DNA of 6,386 nucleotides, from positions 1-6,386 of the forward strand of contig CAZMQF010000145.1 of assembly GCA_964568365.1 (NCBI GenBank), written 5' to 3'. Position 1 is the stretch's first letter; each line of letters opens with the position of its first letter. The DNA is from CAYLMG01 sp964568365 (GTDB taxonomy: Bacteria > Planctomycetota > Phycisphaerae > Sedimentisphaerales > Anaerobacaceae). The position numbers and the translations under genes are program-made. Of the stretch, positions 1-4,519 are shown piece by piece. The notes under the pieces are model-generated. The model saw only the letters and a program-made list of their open reading frames with translations, was not told the origin of the DNA and did not search any database.

Positions 1-26
1 TTGGGATTTTCGTTTGGTTCCGCCAT
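1..26 (-). CDS. Start of an unidentified minus-strand gene (partial)
   Basis: An ATG on the minus strand at 26-24 opens a frame reading M-A-E-P-N-E-N-P before the window ends. The start is believable because a near-perfect Shine-Dalgarno, GGAAGGAG at 40-33, sits six bases upstream. Eight residues give no family. It lies 115 bp beyond the end of the ASCH gene on the same strand, with a terminator-like hairpin between them, so it probably has its own transcript. I saw no convincing -35/-10 pair in the gap from 27 to 141. Confidence 0.6.
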
Positions 27-32
27 AACTGA

Positions 33-40
33 CTCCTTCC
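33..40 (-). promoter_or_regulatory. Shine-Dalgarno for the partial gene at the left edge
   Basis: On the minus strand this reads GGAAGGAG, followed by six bases (TCAGTT) and ATG. It is the best ribosome binding site in the window and is the main reason for calling a gene start at 26. Confidence 0.7.
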
Positions 41-106
41 AGTTAACTTAATTTGAAATCTACCTGCCTGGCAATTCTTGTAACATACGTAACTCTTTAA
101 AGCAAG

Positions 107-127
107 AAAAAACCTTACGTTTCGTAA
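107..127 (-). terminator. Terminator-like hairpin after the HAD-ASCH pair
   Basis: On the minus strand TTACG-AAA-CGTAA (127 to 115) forms a 5-bp stem with a 3-base loop. Two G residues and then six T residues (112 to 107) follow. It begins 15 bases past the ASCH stop codon, where a rho-independent terminator is expected. The stem is short and AT-rich, so it may be weak. Position and T run are the support; no folding energy was computed. Confidence 0.45.
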
Positions 128-141
128 CTATCTGCTTTTAC

Positions 142-570
142 TTAACTACCGTAGCCGTCCCTCAATCCGAAATCTTTACCCTTCTCCAGTATAACCCAGC
201 TTCGCCAGTCGCTTTTTCTTATATTTACCGGTTCAATCCGCTCGATATCTGCAAGCCGGACTAAAATGCCGTATCTGCTGCTCAATTTGCTTTTCCAATA
301 TTCTTCTGTTCCGCAAATTGACTGGTTATATTGCTCTTTTATTTTTTTTATCCGGCTGGGCTGCAGGTTTTCAAACTTTTTTACCGCCGCGACTTTTGCC
401 TTGCCGCAGACTGGCCCGCTGCTTTCTTTCAGGAACAGTATGTCACCGGCATCGAGCCTGTCAAAAAAACGCCGCCTTGTTTTTAAGAAACGAGACTCAA
501 TCGTTTTTCGTCCGCTTAAAATCATATCCAGATAGAATCTTTTCAAAATCACAAGGTGACAATTTGCCAT
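142..570 (-). CDS. ASCH-domain protein, 142 aa
   Basis: This is a small soluble protein of the ASCH fold (PUA-like, usually thought to bind RNA or modified nucleosides). The family signature is near the N-terminus: an ILSGRKTIESR segment at residues 17-27 (G20, K22, E25, R27). It is followed by the beta-strand block GDILFLKESSGPVCGKAKV at 42-60, which has the typical Gly-Pro-Val turn. The length suits a single-domain member. In the ASCH amidohydrolase YqfB of E. coli, as I remember it, a lysine and a threonine three residues later are catalytic. Here the lysine is kept (K22) but the threonine position appears to be E25, so that activity should not be assumed. The ATG at 570 lies 19 bp after the HAD stop, with a weak GGAA upstream, which fits co-transcription with the HAD gene. 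The cellular role is unknown. Confidence 0.85.
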   Translation of the reverse strand: MANCHLVILKRFYLDMILSGRKTIESRFLKTRRRFFDRLDAGDILFLKESSGPVCGKAKVAAVKKFENLQPSRIKKIKEQYNQSICGTEEYWKSKLSSRYGILVRLADIERIEPVNIRKSDWRSWVILEKGKDFGLRDGYGS

Positions 571-589
571 AAGCTTATTTTTCCAGAAC

Positions 590-1201
590 CTAATCTGTAT
601 TCACTCCCAGCAGGCTCAGTTCCTTTATGAGCGCTCTGATATTTTTGAAAACTATCCCTTGCAAACCTGCTGCTATTGCACCAGCTACAAATTCAGGCTT
701 ATCGTCTATGAATACGCACTCACCTGCTGCCAGGCCTAATCTGCCGACAGTCAAATCGTATATCCTTTTATCCGGTTTTTTCATACCCTCGAGGCACGAA
801 AAGACCGCCGTATCAAATATCTGGTCGTATCCTTTCTGATAAAAATATCGGACAGACGGCTGTTCCGTATTGGACAGGACTGCTGTTGCGTAACCGTTCT
901 CCTGCAGCTCATCTGCGAGCGCGAACATATCCTCTCTCGGCCGATATGCCTTCTCGAAAGCTATTGACCACAGCGATTCGACTGCCGGTTTGTCTTTTTT
1001 CAGTTCAGTGCATACTTTTGAGAAGAATTGCTCCTCGCTTATTCTGCCCGTAACAAAGTCATCCTCAAATTTAAGATGCGCCCTTATGTATTCTTCCACC
1101 GGCACATCCAGAGCGTCTGCACAATACCGCATCAGCTCTGCCGCCGGGTCTTCTATCAGTACACCGCCCCAGTCGAATATAACCGCCTCTATCGTTTCCA
1201 T
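590..1201 (-). CDS. HAD-superfamily hydrolase, subfamily IA type, 203 aa
   Basis: This is a probable cytoplasmic phosphatase of the haloacid dehalogenase superfamily; the substrate cannot be read from sequence. All four motifs are present. Motif I is FDWGGVL at residues 9-15, with nucleophile D10. Motif II is SNT at 110-112. Motif III is K142 in GMKKPD. Motif IV is FIDD at 164-167. A helical cap lies between motifs I and II, about residues 18-90. In motif I the usual second aspartate (general acid/base) is a glycine, G12. The same D-x-G pattern occurs in YihX-like phosphatases, which are active, so this does not prove loss of function. The length is normal for the family. The start at 1201 puts motif I at residue 9, as expected, but no clear Shine-Dalgarno precedes it; instead there is a hairpin and T run. 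It is followed by the ASCH gene after 19 bp. Confidence 0.9.
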   Translation of the reverse strand: METIEAVIFDWGGVLIEDPAAELMRYCADALDVPVEEYIRAHLKFEDDFVTGRISEEQFFSKVCTELKKDKPAVESLWSIAFEKAYRPREDMFALADELQENGYATAVLSNTEQPSVRYFYQKGYDQIFDTAVFSCLEGMKKPDKRIYDLTVGRLGLAAGECVFIDDKPEFVAGAIAAGLQGIVFKNIRALIKELSLLGVNTD

Positions 1202-1204
1202 AGC

Positions 1205-1225
1205 AAAAAAATAGCCTATCAGGCT
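1205..1225 (-). terminator. Hairpin plus T7 just upstream of the HAD start codon
   Basis: Reading the minus strand, AGCCT-GAT-AGGCT (1225 to 1213) is a perfect 5-bp stem with a 3-base loop. One A and seven T residues (1211 to 1205) follow, then GCT and the ATG of the HAD gene. This has the shape of a short intrinsic terminator. No gene on the minus strand ends upstream of it within the gap, so it would sit in the HAD leader. It could be an attenuator or a U-rich start region used instead of a Shine-Dalgarno, or it could be chance. Confidence 0.4.
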
Positions 1226-1265
1226 CTTATCTGCAACAATTATCTAAAACCTAAGATTCGCACCT

Positions 1266-1294
1266 TTGACTAAATGTTTTTTAAGATTTATAAT
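1266..1294 (+). promoter_or_regulatory. Sigma-70-type promoter for rmuC
   Basis: TTGACT at 1266-1271 and TATAAT at 1289-1294 are separated by 17 bp, a near-perfect housekeeping promoter. Transcription should begin near 1301, giving a leader of about 23 bases that contains the rmuC ribosome binding site. Confidence 0.75.
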
Positions 1295-1310
1295 CAGGGA
1301 AATCTATATT

Positions 1311-1316
1311 AAAGGA
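1311..1316 (+). promoter_or_regulatory. Shine-Dalgarno for rmuC
   Basis: AAAGGA lies seven bases before the ATG at 1324. It supports this ATG as the start. Confidence 0.65.
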
Positions 1317-1323
1317 TTGTAAT

Positions 1324-2577
1324 ATGACTTGGCCAATAATTTGTATCATATCTATTGTAGCAAACATAATACTTCTATTAATTCTTAAATCGGAGTCTAA
1401 TAAAAGAACTGCCGCTGAAGTTAGTCTGGAAGAAGAGAGAAAAAAAACTAAGGAAAAGCTCGACATCCTTGAAGAAGCTGAACAAAAGTTCAAAAACACA
1501 TTTGAAGCTTTAGCTTCCAGCGCTCTAAAAAGCAGTAGCTCTTCTTTTTTAGAGCTGGCTAAATCTAAGTTGGAAACTCTCTATAGCGAGGCAAAAGGTG
1601 ATATCGAACTCAAAAAGAAAGCTATTGACGACATCGTAAGACCCATAAACGAACTTCTTAAAGAAGTAAAACAAAAAGTTGATAGCAGCGAGAAAGAACG
1701 ACATAGCGATAGTAGATTGCTTGAAGATCACCTTAAATCGGTTAATGAAGCCCAACAAAAACTCCGAAAGGAAACCGAGAATCTAGTTCTTGCCCTGCGA
1801 CAACCGGGGGTACGCGGTCGTTGGGGAGAAATCCAGCTAAAACGTGTCGTCGAGATAGCAGGTATGGTTAGTTACTGTGACTTTATAGAGCAACAAACTG
1901 TCGACCAAAAAAGGCCTGATATGATAATCAGATTACCAAACCAAAGAAATGTAGTAGTAGATGCAAAAGTACCGTTGCAGGCCTATCTGGATTCTATTGA
2001 AGCGAGTGATGAAAATACAAAAGTACAAAAACTAAAAGATCACGCTTCTGCAGTTCGAACTCACATTTTTAATCTGTCAGCTAAAAGCTATTGGGAACAA
2101 TTCCAACCCGCTCCTGAATTTGTTGTGTTATTTTTGCCGGGAGAAATGTTTTTTAGCGCAGCTTTACAGCAAAACCCACATCTTATTGAGATAGGCGCTA
2201 ACAAACAGGTTATTCTGGCAACACCAACAACTCTAATATCACTTCTAAAAGCTGTAGCATACGGCTGGAGGCAGGAACAAATCGCACAAAATGCTAAGCA
2301 AATAAGCGATTTGGGAAAAGAATTATATGAGAGAGTAAGGACTTTTACTGAACATTTTATCTCTCTTCAGAAAAGCCTTGATAAAGCTGTCGAGGCATAC
2401 AATAGTGCAGTCGGGTCTCTTGAGTCTCGCGTTTTGGTCACCGCAAGAAGATTTAAGGAATTAGGGGCAACAACCGGCGAAGAGATAAGTTCAGTACAAC
2501 CAATTGAAAAGGTAACAAGGTTCTTGCAGACTGAGGGCGAGAAACTACAAAACAAAGATAAAGATAATCCCGAGTAA
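1324..2577 (+). CDS. rmuC: DNA recombination protein RmuC family, 417 aa
   Basis: RmuC-family proteins limit certain DNA rearrangements, such as inversion at short inverted repeats, and are predicted to have a nuclease-like PD-(D/E)xK fold. The N-terminus is one hydrophobic helix, about residues 3-21, probably a membrane anchor. A highly charged coiled coil follows, about 25-155. The conserved core begins with RGRWGEIQLKRVVE at 164-177 and continues with RPDM at 197-200 and VVDAKVPLQAY at 211-221. D199, D213 and K215 are candidate nuclease-fold residues. The core ends with FLPGEMFFSAAL (270-281), ATPTTLISLL (299-308) and VAYGWRQE (311-318). The length is within the family range. Promoter and Shine-Dalgarno agree on this start. 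The gene looks much more AT-rich than its neighbours (35-42% GC in three 60-base lines counted by hand). The reductase gene follows after 23 bp. Confidence 0.95.
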   Translation: MTWPIICIISIVANIILLLILKSESNKRTAAEVSLEEERKKTKEKLDILEEAEQKFKNTFEALASSALKSSSSSFLELAKSKLETLYSEAKGDIELKKKAIDDIVRPINELLKEVKQKVDSSEKERHSDSRLLEDHLKSVNEAQQKLRKETENLVLALRQPGVRGRWGEIQLKRVVEIAGMVSYCDFIEQQTVDQKRPDMIIRLPNQRNVVVDAKVPLQAYLDSIEASDENTKVQKLKDHASAVRTHIFNLSAKSYWEQFQPAPEFVVLFLPGEMFFSAALQQNPHLIEIGANKQVILATPTTLISLLKAVAYGWRQEQIAQNAKQISDLGKELYERVRTFTEHFISLQKSLDKAVEAYNSAVGSLESRVLVTARRFKELGATTGEEISSVQPIEKVTRFLQTEGEKLQNKDKDNPE

Positions 2578-2600
2578 ATCTGGAGACAAATAGGTAAAGA

Positions 2601-3365
2601 ATGATTTATGAAGACCTCAAGGGCAAAAGAGTATTGGTAACCGGCTCATCGAGCGGTATCGGCGCAGCGACGGCGGTTATGTTCGCAAAGCAGGGCAGCT
2701 TCGTCGGTGTGCATTTTTTCAGGACACAGCAGGGCGGCGAAGATACGCTGCAGCAGGTAAAGCAATACAGTGACGGCGTCCTGCTGAAAGCGGATATGCG
2801 AGACGAAGAGCAGGTTAACAGGATGGTTGAGTTCTTCGCCGGCGAAGCCGGCGGAATCGATGTCCTTGTAAATAATGCCGGCACTCTCATCGCGCGCTAC
2901 GATTTCGAAGATGCGTCCGTCGAATACCACGATGATATCTTCGCGACAAACTGCAGAAGTGTATTCTTGGCGACGAAAGCAGCCTTGCCTTATCTGAAGA
3001 AGAGCAAAGGCTGTATTGTCAACATCGGCTCGGTCGGCGCTTTTACCGGCGGCGGGGGAGGCTCAGGTATTTACGCCGGCGCAAAGGCGGCCGTTCAGAC
3101 TGAGACTATTGCTATGGCTGCCGAGTTCGCAAGATACAACATAAGGGTAAACTGTGTTGTCCCCGGCCTTATCGAAACCCGATTCCACGAGCAGTTCAGC
3201 ACACCTGAAAGGAAAAAACAGATTGCAGCTCAGACACCTCTCGGCAGAAACGGCACAGCCGAGGATGTAGCAAAGGCGATACTGTTTTTGGCCAGCAGCG
3301 ATGCTGCTGCCTTTATTACCGGAGCATACATTGCCGTCAATGGCGGCCTGTATATGAGAACATAG
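2601..3365 (+). CDS. Short-chain dehydrogenase/reductase, FabG-like, 254 aa
   Basis: This is a classical SDR oxidoreductase using NAD(P)H, in the cytoplasm. The cofactor motif TGSSSGIG is at residues 14-21, the acidic residue of the adenine pocket is D65, and NNAG is at 91-94. The catalytic set is complete: N117, S144, Y158 and K162 (YAGAK). The PGL turn at 188-190 and a C-terminal NGG at 247-249 complete the fold. R41 after the second strand hints at NADPH preference. The Ser-Tyr loop holds five glycines (150-154) and is one residue longer than in E. coli FabG as I remember it. Family resemblance does not fix the substrate: it could be a 3-oxoacyl-ACP reductase or a sugar or alcohol dehydrogenase. 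No acyl carrier protein or other fatty-acid gene is adjacent. It starts 23 bp after rmuC with only a modest AGGT five bases upstream, so it is probably read through from the rmuC promoter. Confidence 0.93.
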   Translation: MIYEDLKGKRVLVTGSSSGIGAATAVMFAKQGSFVGVHFFRTQQGGEDTLQQVKQYSDGVLLKADMRDEEQVNRMVEFFAGEAGGIDVLVNNAGTLIARYDFEDASVEYHDDIFATNCRSVFLATKAALPYLKKSKGCIVNIGSVGAFTGGGGGSGIYAGAKAAVQTETIAMAAEFARYNIRVNCVVPGLIETRFHEQFSTPERKKQIAAQTPLGRNGTAEDVAKAILFLASSDAAAFITGAYIAVNGGLYMRT

Positions 3366-3384
3366 GGTCCTGACAGGCGTATAC

Positions 3385-3413
3385 TTGTAAAAAACGCTGT
3401 GTTCTGGTAGAAT
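3385..3413 (+). promoter_or_regulatory. Promoter ending at the MauE-thioredoxin start codon
   Basis: TTGTAA at 3385-3390 and TAGAAT at 3408-3413 are spaced by 17 bp, each one or two bases from consensus. The expected transcription start is around 3420, which is the A of the ATG. There is no Shine-Dalgarno before that ATG. The mRNA may therefore be leaderless or nearly so. Confidence 0.5.
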
Positions 3414-3419
3414 ATACCT

Positions 3420-4406
3420 ATGAAATTTACAAAAATCGCTAATCGAATCGTGATGTACATCACCGGCTCTATTCTCATAGTCGCCGGCATCCTTAAAGTA
3501 CACCAGCTTCTAACTGAGCCTATTATAACAGAAGGTTTCTGGGAATCCTGGGCATTTTTTGTAATACAGATACCTCTCGAGTTAGGCCTTGGAATATGGC
3601 TTCTTTGCGGTCTGTTCAGAAAAGCCGCCTGGCTGCTTGCTGTTATCTCTTTTGGCGGCTTCATCGTAGTTACACTGCAAAAAGCACTCGTCGGCGAAGT
3701 ATACTGCGGCTGTTTCGGCACCGTGTACGTTAATCTTTGGATAACTGTTTTAGCCATCGATGTCCCAATTTTTCTTTTGCTGCTTATTTTTCGACCCAAA
3801 GGTGAAAAACTTTTACCGCCGCCCTGGCCGTCTGCAGAACATTTCTTCGGTGTGGCGCTGCCTACATTTGTGATTCTCGCTTCAATTGTCCCTGTCCTTC
3901 TATTCAATAAGGTTGAAAGGCAAACACCCTGGACTCAAAACTTACCAGACTCGCAAAATACTACTCAGCAAAATCAGGTACACACAACCGATACAAACGA
4001 AACAACGCCTGATGCAAACCAGATAACAGTTGCCGAACAACAGTGGGCAATGCTAAAGCAAATCGATATCGCCGATTCGCTTCGCTCGGGCGTTGTTATT
4101 GTCCTTTTTTATCACGATGACTGCCCCGATTGCAAGGAGGCCATACCGGTATATGAGCAGTACAATCGGCTGTATAAAGGCAATGACCTGCATTTTGCAT
4201 TCGTTGAAATTCCGCCTTACGGAACCGAGCAGGAAAATCCCGTCCCGCCTGATACCACCTGCCTGACGGGCAGGCTCGATACAAGCCGTAAATGGCTCAT
4301 CCAGACTCCTCTTGTCGTTGTTATTGCCGACGGAATTTTTGTCAAATCCTGGGAAGGCGTCGCTCCTGATGACGTACAAATCTTCGAAGCAATCGAGCAA
4401 AAATAG
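3420..4406 (+). CDS. MauE/DoxX-like membrane protein fused to a thioredoxin-like domain, 328 aa
   Basis: This looks like a membrane thiol-disulfide protein. The N-terminal half resembles the MauE/DoxX group: helices at about residues 10-27, 43-63, 69-89 and 104-124, with the opening G-x-L-K helix and a CGCFG loop (C96, C98). A fifth helix covers about 145-163. A Gln/Asn/Thr-rich linker (about 168-205) leads to a thioredoxin-like domain, about 207-328, with a CPDC redox motif at 235-238 and a TP pair at 296-297 where the cis-proline belongs. By the positive-inside rule (K2, K5, R9; R67, K68; R125, K127) the N-terminus is inside. The CGC loop and the thioredoxin domain are then both outside the cytoplasm, where they could exchange electrons. 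The partner is unknown. An internal ATG at 3453 is less likely, because it would remove the positive N-terminus. The gene has a promoter-like sequence just upstream and is not tightly linked to either neighbour. Confidence 0.85.
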   Translation: MKFTKIANRIVMYITGSILIVAGILKVHQLLTEPIITEGFWESWAFFVIQIPLELGLGIWLLCGLFRKAAWLLAVISFGGFIVVTLQKALVGEVYCGCFGTVYVNLWITVLAIDVPIFLLLLIFRPKGEKLLPPPWPSAEHFFGVALPTFVILASIVPVLLFNKVERQTPWTQNLPDSQNTTQQNQVHTTDTNETTPDANQITVAEQQWAMLKQIDIADSLRSGVVIVLFYHDDCPDCKEAIPVYEQYNRLYKGNDLHFAFVEIPPYGTEQENPVPPDTTCLTGRLDTSRKWLIQTPLVVVIADGIFVKSWEGVAPDDVQIFEAIEQK

Positions 4407-4430
4407 AAACCTCACCGCATTTATTCATTT

Positions 4431-4446
4431 TGCCGGATTCACGGCA
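4431..4446 (+). repeat. Inverted repeat touching the recJ -35 box
   Basis: TGCCG (4431-4435) and CGGCA (4442-4446) form a perfect 5-bp inverted repeat around a 6-base centre. The base after it is the first T of the recJ -35 hexamer. No T run follows on either strand, so it is a poor intrinsic terminator for the upstream gene. An operator or activator site is possible but unproven. Confidence 0.35.
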
Positions 4447-4474
4447 TTGACAATAGAGCTTTGCCTGATATAAT
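4447..4474 (+). promoter_or_regulatory. Perfect consensus sigma-70 promoter for recJ
   Basis: TTGACA at 4447-4452 and TATAAT at 4469-4474 both match the bacterial consensus exactly, with a 16-bp spacer. Transcription should start near 4481, leaving a leader of about 39 bases. The leader carries an A6-G-T6 run at 4488-4500. Confidence 0.8.
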
Positions 4475-4505
4475 AACTCAGAACCTGAAAAAAGTTTTTT
4501 AGTGT

Positions 4506-4509
4506 GAGG
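4506..4509 (+). promoter_or_regulatory. Likely Shine-Dalgarno for recJ
   Basis: GAGG lies ten bases before the ATG at 4520, a slightly long but usable spacing. A TGA stop in the same frame at 4505-4507 rules out any start further upstream. The next in-frame ATG, at 4538, has AGGG directly against it, too close to work well. Confidence 0.45.
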
Positions 4510-4519
4510 CCGTTACCGA

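Noticed and set aside
3366..3400. Possible terminator after the reductase, using GCGT (3377-3380) and ACGC (3394-3397)
   Set aside because: Only four good pairs around a 13-base loop and no T run, so it is not a convincing terminator.
3230..3907. Long minus-strand open frame of 225 codons opposite the end of the reductase and the start of the membrane redox gene
   Set aside because: It runs antisense across two genes with clear family motifs, resembles no family I know, and is rich in the Ser/Thr/Pro/Arg typical of shadow frames.
4477..4508. Leader hairpin hiding the recJ ribosome binding site, through CTCA pairing with TGAG
   Set aside because: Four base pairs with a long unpaired interior would not be stable. 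The A6-G-T6 run within it cannot form a hairpin because its loop would be one base.
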